Shown in pieces: positions 9,151 to 17,584 of a stretch of DNA of 64,000 nt. Origin of the DNA: Acinetobacter haemolyticus (GTDB lineage: Bacteria > Pseudomonadota > Gammaproteobacteria > Pseudomonadales > Moraxellaceae); NCBI RefSeq assembly GCF_900406815.1, contig NZ_OVCN01000006.1, forward strand, positions 62,001-126,000, read 5' to 3'. Within the stretch, counting starts at the first letter, position 1. Each line of letters starts with the position of its first letter. The notes under the pieces are model-generated. The model did no database searches and had not been told where the DNA came from. It was given only the letters and a program-made list of their open reading frames with translations. Position numbers and translations under genes: made by a program.

Positions 9151-10107
9151 ATGATTAAACGGCGCTATTTACTTCTTTTACTCATACCTTTGGTAATGAT
9201 TTCCCTATTTGTAGGTGTTGGGGATATGAGTGTTGCAGGTTTAATTGCTGGAAATCCGCAAGACTGGCAGCTTTTTTGGACAAGTCGGCTACCACGTCTG
9301 ATGGCGATTGTTGTTGCAGGTGCTGGTCTAAGTGTCTGTGGCTTGATTATGCAGTCATTGAGTCGCAATCGCTTTGTTTCACCAACCACAGCAGGTCTAT
9401 ATGACTGTGCGCGGTTAGGTGTTTTGATTTCGATTATTTTACTTCCAAGCGCGTCCATTTTTGCCAAAACTGGATTTGCGATTATTGTCACGCTGATTGG
9501 TGCGATGACATTTATGAGCATCCTCGCCACCTTAAAGCATCGTGATACGGTATTTGTTCCACTGGTTGGGATGATTTTTGGCAGTATTATTTCTGCATTT
9601 ACGACTTTTATCGCTTTGCAACTTGATTTGTTGCAGAACTTGGCAGGGTGGTTACAAGGAGATTTCTCGACCATTTTGAATGGTCAATATGAACTGATTT
9701 ATTTAAGTATTCCTGTGCTTGCACTGATTTATATATTTGCCAATCGTTTTGTGTTGGCGGGTTTAGGTGAAGACTTTGCGACCAATCTTGGTTTGAATTA
9801 TAAGCAAACGCTTTTCTTAGGCTTATTGCTCGTCTCTGTGATCACGGGTGTGGTGATTGTGACTGTCGGCGCAATTCCTTTTCTCGGTTTAATCGTACCA
9901 AATCTAGTCAGCCTTTATTTAGGTGATCATATTCGTAAGACATTATCGCATACAGCATTGCTTGGGGCATTGCTGGTTTTGCTTTGTGATGTTTTTGGTC
10001 GTGTGGTGATTTATCCATACGAAGTTTCGGTCAGCCTGATTATGGGTGTAGTGGGTAGTGTGATCTTCCTGTGGTTGTTACTCAGGAGGTATCGCTATGC
10101 ACAATAA
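9151..10107 (+). CDS. Iron-siderophore ABC transporter permease 1 (FecCD family, BauD/FatD-like)
   Basis: This is a 318-aa polytopic permease (about nine hydrophobic segments) with the FecCD signature regions RLPRLMAIVVAGAGLSVCGLIMQ near residue 50 (pore/entry helix) and GAIPFLGLIVPNLV near residue 240, which contacts the ATPase. It forms the membrane channel with the next gene's product. The permease-permease-ATPase-binding protein order matches bauDCEB of the acinetobactin cluster and fatDCB-type or yclNOPQ loci. No receptor or biosynthesis genes are next to it. The ATG at 9151 has a poor Shine-Dalgarno; a short upstream frame starting at 9135 overlaps it. Confidence 0.9.
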   Translation: MIKRRYLLLLLIPLVMISLFVGVGDMSVAGLIAGNPQDWQLFWTSRLPRLMAIVVAGAGLSVCGLIMQSLSRNRFVSPTTAGLYDCARLGVLISIILLPSASIFAKTGFAIIVTLIGAMTFMSILATLKHRDTVFVPLVGMIFGSIISAFTTFIALQLDLLQNLAGWLQGDFSTILNGQYELIYLSIPVLALIYIFANRFVLAGLGEDFATNLGLNYKQTLFLGLLLVSVITGVVIVTVGAIPFLGLIVPNLVSLYLGDHIRKTLSHTALLGALLVLLCDVFGRVVIYPYEVSVSLIMGVVGSVIFLWLLLRRYRYAQ

Positions 10108-11053
10108 GACAAAGCTGGTTGTGCTTGCGATTGCTGTATTGGTCAGCATAGGACTATATCTCGGTTGGAATCTCGGGGTGGCATGGCAGTATGCACTGGG
10201 ATTGCGTTTGAAAACGGTCGCTGCAATTGTCGTGGCGGGTGTTGCGGTAGGTGTTTCAACCTTGGTTTTTCATACGATTGTGAATAATCGTGTGGTCACG
10301 CCACAAGCCTTGGGCTTAGATAAATTATATGAACTCTCCAAGACCGCGATTATTTATTTTTTTGGTGCCAGTACATTGTTGTCGCTTAACTTTGTGACTG
10401 ATTATTTGATCAGTTTATTGTTAATGGTGACTTTTGCTTTATTGCTGTATCGCTTCATTTTCCAAAAAGTTGCACAACAAAATATTTATTTCTTGCTCTT
10501 GGTCGGGCTGATTTGTTCGACTTTATTTGACAATATGATCACCTTTTTTCAGGTGTTGCTCGACCCAGATGAGTTTCAAGTTGCCGCTTATGCTGGGTTT
10601 GCAAGTTTCAATGTAGTGAAGATGGAAACGGTAGCACTATCTTTGCTGACGATTCTTCCTATTCTTTTTTATAGTTTTCGACATTATCACAAGTTAAATG
10701 TAATGGCATTAGGGCGAGATCATGCGTTAAATCTGGGTTTGGACTATGACAAAACCAGCCGATTATTACTGATCCTCGTGGTATTGGCACTGGCATCTGC
10801 AACAGCACTCGCAGGTCCAATGATGTTCCTTGGCTTACTGGTGCTCAATATAACGTTAGAGCTATTTAAAACCCATCAGCATCATATTTTACTGCTCGGC
10901 ATTATTTTAGTGAGTGTGCTTTGTCTCATGCTCGGTCAATTTATCGTATTACATGTATTGAATTTCAAAACCACATTGAGCGTCATTATTAACTTTGTCG
11001 GTGGAATTTATTTCTTCTGGATTTTATTGAAGGAAAATAAAAAATGGCAATAG
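10097..11053 (+). CDS. Iron-siderophore ABC transporter permease 2 (FecCD family, BauC/FatC-like)
   Basis: This 318-aa polytopic protein is paralogous to the preceding permease. It has the matching GVAVGVSTLVFHTIVNNRVVTP segment near residue 50 and the ATPase-contact region GPMMFLGLLVLN near residue 238. It overlaps the upstream gene by 11 nt, with an AGGAGG-like ribosome site inside that gene's end (CAGGAGGTATCG), so translation is coupled. It would be the second half of the heterodimeric inner-membrane channel. Confidence 0.9.
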   Translation: MHNKTKLVVLAIAVLVSIGLYLGWNLGVAWQYALGLRLKTVAAIVVAGVAVGVSTLVFHTIVNNRVVTPQALGLDKLYELSKTAIIYFFGASTLLSLNFVTDYLISLLLMVTFALLLYRFIFQKVAQQNIYFLLLVGLICSTLFDNMITFFQVLLDPDEFQVAAYAGFASFNVVKMETVALSLLTILPILFYSFRHYHKLNVMALGRDHALNLGLDYDKTSRLLLILVVLALASATALAGPMMFLGLLVLNITLELFKTHQHHILLLGIILVSVLCLMLGQFIVLHVLNFKTTLSVIINFVGGIYFFWILLKENKKWQ

Positions 11054-11808
11054 AGTTGAAGAACTTACGAAAAAGTTATCATCACCAGTGCGTCGTCAAT
11101 GAAGTCTCACTCACGATTGCCAAAGGACAATTTACCGCATTTATTGGGCCTAATGGTGCAGGTAAAAGCACGGTGCTTTCGATCATGAGTCGTCTGATTG
11201 ATGCAGATCAGGGGCAGGTATTGCTGGATGGTCAAGATTTGCGTGATATGAAAAGTGCGGATATTGCCAAAAAAATGGCGATTTTAAAGCAGTCCAATCA
11301 TACCGAATTGCGGCTTAGTATCGAGGATCTGGTGGCATTTGGTCGTTTTCCTTATTCTCAGGGGCGTTTGACCAAACAAGATCAAGACATTATTGATCGT
11401 TCAATTGCTTATATGGATCTGCAATCGATGCGTCATCGCCAGCTAAGTGAGCTGTCTGGTGGGCAAAGGCAGCGTGCCTATATTGCGATGATTTTGGCAC
11501 AGGATACTGAATATATCTTGTTGGACGAGCCGTTGAATAACTTAGATATGAAGCATTCTGCTCAAATTATGCATGTGCTCAAAGATCTTGCTGAAAATCA
11601 TGGCAAATCCATCATTGTGGTAATTCATGACATTAACTTTGCCTCGGTATATGCCGATCACATTATTGCAATGAAAAATGGTGAGTTGGTGTACCAAGGG
11701 CATCCACAGCAGATGATGAATGAAAGCACTTTAGAAACAATTTTTGATTTTCATATTCCGATTCAACAAATTCAGCAACACAAATTAGGTTTGTATTTTA
11801 TTAGTTAG
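11044..11808 (+). CDS. Siderophore ABC transporter ATP-binding protein (BauE/FepC-like)
   Basis: This 254-aa ABC ATPase powers ferric-siderophore import. It shows Walker A GPNGAGKST (about residues 35-43), a Q-loop region with KQSNH, the ABC signature LSGGQRQRAYIA (about 138-149), Walker B EYILLDEP and the H-loop VVIHD. The start overlaps the permease by 10 nt. The family is the iron-chelate subgroup (FepC/FhuC/YclP), consistent with the flanking FecCD permeases. Confidence 0.93.
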   Translation: MAIELKNLRKSYHHQCVVNEVSLTIAKGQFTAFIGPNGAGKSTVLSIMSRLIDADQGQVLLDGQDLRDMKSADIAKKMAILKQSNHTELRLSIEDLVAFGRFPYSQGRLTKQDQDIIDRSIAYMDLQSMRHRQLSELSGGQRQRAYIAMILAQDTEYILLDEPLNNLDMKHSAQIMHVLKDLAENHGKSIIVVIHDINFASVYADHIIAMKNGELVYQGHPQQMMNESTLETIFDFHIPIQQIQQHKLGLYFIS

Positions 11809-11817
11809 GAGTTCGTT

Positions 11818-12768
11818 ATGCTGTTTAAGAAGACATTGCCGATCATGATGTTGAGTGCAGTATTAGCTGCATGTGGTAATTCGAATACGCCTTCTGCCAC
11901 ACATGAAGGAACAACGAATTCACATGAGATGCTGAGTTTTAGCAGCAAAGCGGGGCAGATTTCAATTCCGACGAATTTGTCACGGATTGCAGTACTAGAT
12001 ACCAATGCACTGAATACTATTCATACACTTGGCGCAGATGACAAAGTAGTTGCTTTACCCAAAGGCACACCTTTACCTGAAATGCTAAAGAACTTCAATA
12101 ATGGGCAGTATCTTGATGTGGGTACAGTCAAAGAACCCAATCTGGAGAAAATTGCAGGGAGTCAGCCTGAGTTGATCTTGATGAGTGGACGTATGGAAAA
12201 TCTGGTGAATCAGATTAAACAAATTGCGCCTACTTATTTCGTGGATGTGGATTACAACGATCAATTTAATTCTTTTAAACAGCAAACCATGAATATTGCC
12301 GAAATGGTCGGTAAAAAAACTGAGGCAGAACAACAATTAAAAACTTTGGAACAAGACATCGCTGCATTAAAAGCAAAGACCAAAGGTAAAACTGCTTTGG
12401 TGATCTTGGTAAACAATAGCAAGATAGCGGCTTATGGTTCAGGTTCAAGGTTTGGTAATATCCATGATTTATACGGTTTTACCCCTGCAGATGCTTCGAT
12501 TAAAGTAGGTTTACATGGGATGGCCATTTCACATGAGTTTATTGCTCAAAAGAATCCTGACTATTTATTTGTAATTGATCGTGGTGCTGCAATTACGGGT
12601 AATCAAGAGGGTGCAAAACGCGTATTAAATAACAACATCGTGAATCAATCCAAAGCGGCCAAAAATGGCAATATTGTTTATTTAGATTCAAGCAATTGGT
12701 ATCTAATGAATAATGGTTTAGGCGGTATGCAAGCAATGGTCAAAGAAGTCGCTGAAGCTGTGAAATAG
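11818..12768 (+). CDS. Siderophore-binding periplasmic lipoprotein (BauB/FatB/YclQ-like)
   Basis: This 316-aa protein has a lipoprotein signal with lipobox LAAC at about residue 19, followed by a class III solute-binding fold (the TroA/FepB-like domain). It would capture ferric siderophore and deliver it to the two permeases. Typical family features are the early strand RIAVLDTNALNTIHTLGAD, the segment KIAGSQPELILMSGR, and the C-terminal NGNIVYLDSSNWYLMNNG. It lies 9 nt after the ATPase stop with a TTAGGAG ribosome-binding site. The catecholate-hydroxamate specificity cannot be read directly, though the operon order resembles the acinetobactin/anguibactin type. Confidence 0.9.
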   Translation: MLFKKTLPIMMLSAVLAACGNSNTPSATHEGTTNSHEMLSFSSKAGQISIPTNLSRIAVLDTNALNTIHTLGADDKVVALPKGTPLPEMLKNFNNGQYLDVGTVKEPNLEKIAGSQPELILMSGRMENLVNQIKQIAPTYFVDVDYNDQFNSFKQQTMNIAEMVGKKTEAEQQLKTLEQDIAALKAKTKGKTALVILVNNSKIAAYGSGSRFGNIHDLYGFTPADASIKVGLHGMAISHEFIAQKNPDYLFVIDRGAAITGNQEGAKRVLNNNIVNQSKAAKNGNIVYLDSSNWYLMNNGLGGMQAMVKEVAEAVK

Positions 12769-12801
12769 TTTCAGCCATGATAGCGGGCATATCTATGAAG
12801 C

Positions 12802-12831
12802 AGAATCTGTCGTTAAGCAACGACAGATTCT
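12802..12831. terminator. Shared terminator between siderophore operon and MFS gene
   Basis: A perfect 13-bp stem (AGAATCTGTCGTT / AACGACAGATTCT) with an AAGC loop lies at the convergent junction. The final codons and stop of the minus-strand MFS gene form its right arm. Confidence 0.75.
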
Positions 12832-14033
12832 TTGCGAGCGGAGTATTTTGTGTAAGCTAAAGCGATTAATAGCACAATCAAGCCACCTAAGCTTAAAACG
12901 AAACCCACCCAAATTGGGGCTAACCAACCCATATTGTGGCTTAGTACCCATCCACCTAAAAAAGCACCTAGCGCATTGGCCAAGTTAAATGCTGAGTGAT
13001 TCAACGATGCCGCCAAAGTCTGTGCATTTCCTGCGATATCCATTAAATGGGTTTGTAAGGCACTGCCTAAACCAATCACCGTAAAGCCAATCAAAAATAA
13101 GGCTGCGATGGCCGTATAGAGATTCGCCATCATAAAGCTGGCGAGCACGAAAGTAAGTGCGGAACTCATCAAGATTCCAATCATGGTTTTAAATAAATGA
13201 CGGTCTGCGAGCCAGCCCGCAACCAAGCCACCGATCACCATACCCACACCCCAGATCGCCAATGCAATCGGAACAACAGAAATATCGGCATGTGTATATT
13301 CAGTCAAGATCGGGGAGACGTAACTATAAACGGAAAACATACCGCCAAAACCAATTGCGCCAACGGCAAGAGTGAGCCACATATTAATATTTTTTAAGCC
13401 TTTTAATTCTGCACGAATACTGGCTGTTTTTTGAGGGCGAATATTAGGTACAAAAAGCCCGATACCAATCAAGGTAATAAAAGCAATCAAAGCTGAAAAC
13501 TCGAATCCTGTTTTCCAGCCGAATTGTTGTCCAAGCCATGTGGCGATGGGTACACCAATGACATTCGCAATAGTAAGTCCCATCATCACTTGAGCAATTG
13601 CGATTGCTCGGCGTTGTTTACCCGCTAGCTCAGCCGCAACTAAAGCTGCCACACCAAAGTAAGCACCATGTGGAAAACCTGCAATAAAACGAGAGACTAA
13701 CATTGCTTCTGAGCTTGTTGCTAAAGCAGTAGCAGCATTTGCTAGGCCATAAAACAACATCAATGCAAGTAGCAATGTTTTGCGAGGAACTTTGGCACCC
13801 AAGATCGCAATAATGGGAGCACCCACCATTACACCGAGTGCATAGGCACTAATGAAATATCCAGCATGAGGAACACTGACATTTAAATCTGTGGCTATTT
13901 CCTGGATCAGTCCCATTGCAACAAATTCAGTTGTGCCGATACAAAAACTACCAATCGCAAGTGAAAAAATCACCAGAAATAAAGAATAGTGTTTTGGCGG
14001 GGAAGAAAGAGTGGGAGAGCTTGAGGAAGACAT
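12813..14033 (-). CDS. MFS transporter of the DHA1 family (AraJ/YdhP-like)
   Basis: This 406-aa protein has 12 predicted transmembrane segments. An SFCIGTTEFVAMGL segment lies in helix 1 (about residues 28-41), the loop after helix 2 has GAKVPRK, and FPHGAYFGVAALVAAE is in helix 4-5. These are features of the AraJ/YdhP/PbuE subgroup that exports sugars, nucleosides or drugs. The substrate is unknown. It is placed between two Fur-box loci and its start lies about 130 bp from the Fur box at 14164, so a link to iron (for example export of a metabolite under iron starvation) is possible but unproven. Confidence 0.85.
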   Translation of the reverse strand: MSSSSSPTLSSPPKHYSLFLVIFSLAIGSFCIGTTEFVAMGLIQEIATDLNVSVPHAGYFISAYALGVMVGAPIIAILGAKVPRKTLLLALMLFYGLANAATALATSSEAMLVSRFIAGFPHGAYFGVAALVAAELAGKQRRAIAIAQVMMGLTIANVIGVPIATWLGQQFGWKTGFEFSALIAFITLIGIGLFVPNIRPQKTASIRAELKGLKNINMWLTLAVGAIGFGGMFSVYSYVSPILTEYTHADISVVPIALAIWGVGMVIGGLVAGWLADRHLFKTMIGILMSSALTFVLASFMMANLYTAIAALFLIGFTVIGLGSALQTHLMDIAGNAQTLAASLNHSAFNLANALGAFLGGWVLSHNMGWLAPIWVGFVLSLGGLIVLLIALAYTKYSARKESVVA

Positions 14034-14163
14034 ACGATCTCAAAATATATAAAGCGGCGATATTATATCGGGCACATCACAGAAATGTGAAAAAGAACAC
14101 AAATTTTATAAATGTTATCTAAATTTGCAACTCTAGATTTGAATAGTAATACTAAATGTTTAT

Positions 14164-14182
14164 GATAATTATTTTCATTTAT
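14164..14182 (+). promoter_or_regulatory. Fur box upstream of DUF4198 gene
   Basis: The 19-mer GATAATTATTTTCATTTAT matches the Fur consensus at 13 of 19 positions by hand count. A perfect -10 hexamer TATAAT lies two bases downstream at 14184-14189, so Fur binding here would cover the promoter of the 14259 gene. Confidence 0.7.
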
Positions 14183-14258
14183 GTATAATGCAGTGCATAG
14201 AATAATTGGCTGAATCACTACATCAATGATGATGTGGATGAAAGGATAGGAAACAACT

Positions 14259-15050
14259 GTGAAAAAATTATTGATAGCATCATTGGCTCTAATCTCAGGT
14301 TACAGCACGGCACATGAACCATATGTTGCACCTGTAGCATATCAAACCACCAATACGCAGGTCGCAATTTTGGCTGGTTATGCTGAAGAAGCTTTGCAAA
14401 GTGAATATGCGCTAAAAAGTCCGAAGTTTGAAATTACTAGTCCAAAGCAAGTCCAAAGCACGGTAGAGCCAGATTCAAAACTGGGAACGGCTACGGTATT
14501 TGATTTGAAATTACCTGAAGCGGGGACTTATCGTGTACAAACCACAGCAAGCTATCCGTTGAAATATGTGCAAGATCAAAAAGAATGGAAATTGTTCTTT
14601 GATATGGCAGCGGATAAAGCACCTGCAAAATCTGAACGAGATTATTTGATCCCTGCCGATCTTAAAACTAAGAAAATTAATCCAGTGGAAGTTACTCGTG
14701 AATGGACCTTATTGACCTACGTGACGAAGGAAAAAGCTTCACCTGTACAGCCAATCGCAGCGCCGATTCAAGTTGAGTTTTCAACACATCCGAATGAACT
14801 AAAAGCTAATCAGCCTACAAAAGTAAAAGTTGCGAAAGCAAATCAACCTTTAGCCAATGCAGAAGTTGTAGTCCGTGCTAAGGGTGCAACGGATGAACAA
14901 GCGCAAACACTAAAAGCAGGCACTGATGGATCTGTAGATTTAACATTTCCACGCGCAGGTGAGTATCTAGTAGAAGTTACAGAGTCGGTTGATAGCAAGA
15001 AAAAACCAAGTAATCAGTTTTATAGCATTATTAGTTTATCTGTAAATTAA
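14259..15050 (+). CDS. Periplasmic DUF4198-domain protein (NikM-like), Fur-box controlled
   Basis: This 263-aa protein has a signal peptide (MKKLLIASLALISGYSTA) with a probable cleavage that leaves His at the mature N-terminus (HEPYVAP). DUF4198 proteins are beta-rich periplasmic proteins related to NikM-type nickel/cobalt accessory proteins, and some are induced by iron limitation. The C-terminal half has an Ig-like repeat (about residues 165-260: HPNELKANQPTKVKVAK through the DGSVDLTFPRAGEYLVEV strand pair). The start is GTG or the following codons near 14259; GTG at 14259 has AGGAAAC upstream. It is a single gene ending in a convergent terminator with queH. Confidence 0.75.
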   Translation: MKKLLIASLALISGYSTAHEPYVAPVAYQTTNTQVAILAGYAEEALQSEYALKSPKFEITSPKQVQSTVEPDSKLGTATVFDLKLPEAGTYRVQTTASYPLKYVQDQKEWKLFFDMAADKAPAKSERDYLIPADLKTKKINPVEVTREWTLLTYVTKEKASPVQPIAAPIQVEFSTHPNELKANQPTKVKVAKANQPLANAEVVVRAKGATDEQAQTLKAGTDGSVDLTFPRAGEYLVEVTESVDSKKKPSNQFYSIISLSVN

Positions 15051-15058
15051 TCCTGATC

Positions 15059-15090
15059 ATAAGCTGATCTATATGTATGGATCAGCTTAT
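15059..15090. terminator. Bidirectional terminator between DUF4198 gene and queH
   Basis: A perfect 11-bp inverted repeat (ATAAGCTGATC / GATCAGCTTAT) with a 10-nt loop is followed by a T-rich stretch. Confidence 0.75.
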
Positions 15091-15095
15091 TCATT

Positions 15096-15755
15096 TTATT
15101 CATCATCCATCGCATTGCTGTAAAATTTTACACCCAATTTAATGCGATCACGTCCATTACTCATACGCCAGCGATTGGTGTCTCTTAACGAATAAACACA
15201 ACCACAATACTCTTGTTGATAGAATTCTTCTCTTTTACTGATTTCTAGCATACGTACTGCACCGCCATGCTTGCGCCAATTATAATCCCAGTATTCGATA
15301 TTAGGATAATGTGCAGCGGCGCGGAGACCACAGTCATTGATTTGCTGCATATTCTTCCAACGAGAAATACCCAATGAGCTGCTAATCAAGCTAAAGCCAT
15401 GTTCATGGGCATATAATGCGGTTCTTTCAAAACGCATGTCAAAACACATAGTGCAACGAATGCCTTTTTCAGGCTCATTCTCCATGCCTTTCGCGCGAGC
15501 AAACCAATTATCGGTATCGTAATCACAGTCGATAAACGGAATATTATGTTTTTCTGCAAAACGAATGTTTTCTTCTTTACGAATCAAATATTCTTTGACT
15601 GGATGGATGTTTGGGTTATAGAAAAAAATCGAAAAGTCGATACCAGATTCGATGAGGGTTTCCATGACTTCACCTGAACATGGCGCACAGCAGGAGTGTA
15701 ATAGTAATTTATCGTGACCTTTAGGTAAGCTCAGTTTTTGACGTTCAAGAGACAT
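15096..15755 (-). CDS. queH: Epoxyqueuosine reductase QueH
   Basis: QueH (formerly DUF208) reduces epoxyqueuosine to queuosine, the last step of the queuosine tRNA modification. The product is 219 aa from the ATG at 15755; an in-frame extension of 18 residues upstream exists but is hydrophobic and non-conserved. It has the conserved cysteine motifs HSCCAPCS near the N-terminus, [10 protein letters not shown] in the middle and YCGCVYS near the C-terminus, which bind the Fe-S cluster and metal. This window also carries the unrelated enzyme QueG (58376-59500) for the same reaction. Confidence 0.9.
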   Translation of the reverse strand: MSLERQKLSLPKGHDKLLLHSCCAPCSGEVMETLIESGIDFSIFFYNPNIHPVKEYLIRKEENIRFAEKHNIPFIDCDYDTDNWFARAKGMENEPEKGIRCTMCFDMRFERTALYAHEHGFSLISSSLGISRWKNMQQINDCGLRAAAHYPNIEYWDYNWRKHGGAVRMLEISKREEFYQQEYCGCVYSLRDTNRWRMSNGRDRIKLGVKFYSNAMDDE

Positions 15756-15999
15756 GATCGATAAGAAAATAAGTGAATTGTCGATTATTGTAAAAGTTTT
15801 AAGGCACACACAATTCTGAATTTAATGAAAGTTTTTCAGCATAAAATGAAAATGATTTAACTTCAAAAACTGCTAAGAAATTAAATACTTTCTTCTCATA
15901 CATGATCTATTTAATATGTGAAAGATAAAGTAAAACCATATTGAGGTAAGCTAATTAATTTTATGATAAGATGAATTAAATTCAATTTTGGTTTTGGTT

Positions 16000-16920
16000 G
16001 TGTTAGAGCTTCGTCATTTAAAAACATTGATTGCTTTAAGAGAGCATGGTTCATTAGTTGCTGCTGCTGCGGATTTATGTTTAACACCGTCCGCGATTTC
16101 TCATCAACTTAAAGAATTGGATCATTGGTATGGGGTTGAAGTGGTCAATCGTCGTAGTCGCCCCGTGACTTTTTCCAATGTCGGACAACGCCTGCTCAAG
16201 CTCGCGGATGATATCTTGCCACAAGTGCAGATTGCGCAAACGGATATTACACGGATTGTGCATGGACAGACAGGGCGGATTATTTTTTCTTCAGAATGTC
16301 ATAGCTGCTTTGATTGGTTAATGCCATTATTGAATCAATATCGCCAACAATACCCAGATGTGGATTTGGACTTTGCGGCAGGTTTTGAATCTAATCCCCA
16401 TGAATTGCTGCAAAATGCTGAATTTGATTTATTGATTACAGCTGATCCTATCGCTTTAAAAGGGATCGAATACTTCCCAATTTTTGAATATGAATCGCGC
16501 TTAGTTTTATCCAATACCCATCCACTGGTACGAGCTGAACAAGTCACAGTGCAAGACTTAGCCGAACAAACATTGATTACTTATCCAGTCGATAAACATC
16601 GTTTGGACATCATGGCGCATTTGTTTATTCCTGAGAATATTCAACCTAAACATATACGAACAACAGACTTAACCCAAATGTTAATCCAGTTGGTTGCGAG
16701 TGGACGTGGCGTAGCGGCTTTACCTGATTGGGTTGTCAATGAATATGAACAAAAAGGTTGGGTCGTCAGCCGTCGTTTGGATTGTGTGTCACCACAGGGT
16801 TTAAGGCGTACCCTATATGCAGGCTATCGAACTGAAGAAAAAGAGAAAAATTATTTTGAGGGCTTTTTAAAGCAATTAGAAAAATTTTCAAAAAAACGTG
16901 CAGTGTATTACGAACGCTAG
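16000..16920 (+). CDS. metR: LysR-type regulator MetR
   Basis: MetR activates methionine biosynthesis genes in response to homocysteine. This protein has an N-terminal winged helix (LRHLKTLIALREHGSLVAAA, about residues 3-60) and a periplasmic-binding-like effector domain. The segment ECHSCFDWLMP near residue 98 is typical of MetR. I place the start at GTG 16000, which gives the same N-terminus as E. coli MetR (LELRHLKTL); a TTG at 15988 adds four residues. There is no strong ribosome site. It is a single gene with no met genes adjacent, so regulation acts in trans. Confidence 0.85.
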   Translation: MLELRHLKTLIALREHGSLVAAAADLCLTPSAISHQLKELDHWYGVEVVNRRSRPVTFSNVGQRLLKLADDILPQVQIAQTDITRIVHGQTGRIIFSSECHSCFDWLMPLLNQYRQQYPDVDLDFAAGFESNPHELLQNAEFDLLITADPIALKGIEYFPIFEYESRLVLSNTHPLVRAEQVTVQDLAEQTLITYPVDKHRLDIMAHLFIPENIQPKHIRTTDLTQMLIQLVASGRGVAALPDWVVNEYEQKGWVVSRRLDCVSPQGLRRTLYAGYRTEEKEKNYFEGFLKQLEKFSKKRAVYYER

Positions 16921-16939
16921 CTTATGGTGAATTAAAGAT

Positions 16940-16987
16940 AATCACTTAGAGACTGAATCGTTTCTAGGTGATTTTTGGCTTTTTCAT
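16940..16987. terminator. Terminator between metR and DUF441 gene
   Basis: An 11-bp stem (AATCACTTAGA / TCTAGGTGATT, one G-U pair) is followed by TTTTT on the plus strand. Confidence 0.7.
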
Positions 16988-17006
16988 TATCTCTATTTAT
17001 TGTTGA

Positions 17007-17462
17007 CTAAGATTTTCCAATTAAAAGTGAAAGGATACCTGCTGCGATTAGAGGTCCTACAGGCACTCCGCGGAGTAAAGCGACACCTGCCACTGTCCCA
17101 ATCAACAAACCTGCAACGACATCCGGTTGATGAGTCATGAGTTTTACACCACGGCCACCCAACCATGCAACCAATAATCCTATGGCAATGGCAATTAAAG
17201 ATTTCACGCTGATGAAAGATTTTAAAATGTTATCCCCACTGATCTTGCCGCTCGCAATGGGAGCGAGGACCCCAATCGTCAGAATAATAATTCCGATATT
17301 CAAACCGTGTTGCTGGATATAGGGAAAAAACTGATCCAATGGTGTGAGTTTCACCACAATCAAGACTGCGGCGGCTACAGTAACCGCCGTATTATGACTA
17401 AAAACACCACAAGCCAATAAGATGATGAGGACCATCAAATTAACATCAAGCTGAGACAACAT
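17007..17462 (-). CDS. DUF441 family inner-membrane protein (YeaL-like)
   Basis: This 151-aa, very hydrophobic protein has about four to five membrane segments. It matches the YeaL/DUF441 family in length and in the motifs [16 protein letters not shown] (about residues 56-71), [11 protein letters not shown] and [21 protein letters not shown] near the C-terminus. The function is unknown in any organism. Monocistronic. Confidence 0.8.
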   Translation of the reverse strand: MLSQLDVNLMVLIILLACGVFSHNTAVTVAAAVLIVVKLTPLDQFFPYIQQHGLNIGIIILTIGVLAPIASGKISGDNILKSFISVKSLIAIAIGLLVAWLGGRGVKLMTHQPDVVAGLLIGTVAGVALLRGVPVGPLIAAGILSLLIGKS

Positions 17463-17584
17463 ATCGAGAATATTGAAAAATAAAGTTGAATTGTACCGTA
17501 ATTTATGAGGTTGCTCTTCAATAATTTACATGATCGCAAAATAATCAGGTTTATGACTAACTTTATCGCAACATCATTAACATT

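Noticed and set aside
9165-9674. 169-codon minus-strand frame inside the permease gene
   Set aside because: It is an antisense shadow of a strongly supported FecCD permease, with no signal of its own.
15830-15860. Possible fourth Fur box upstream of queH (AAAATGAAAATGATTTAA)
   Set aside because: Too few matches to the 19-mer consensus, and no iron gene is downstream.
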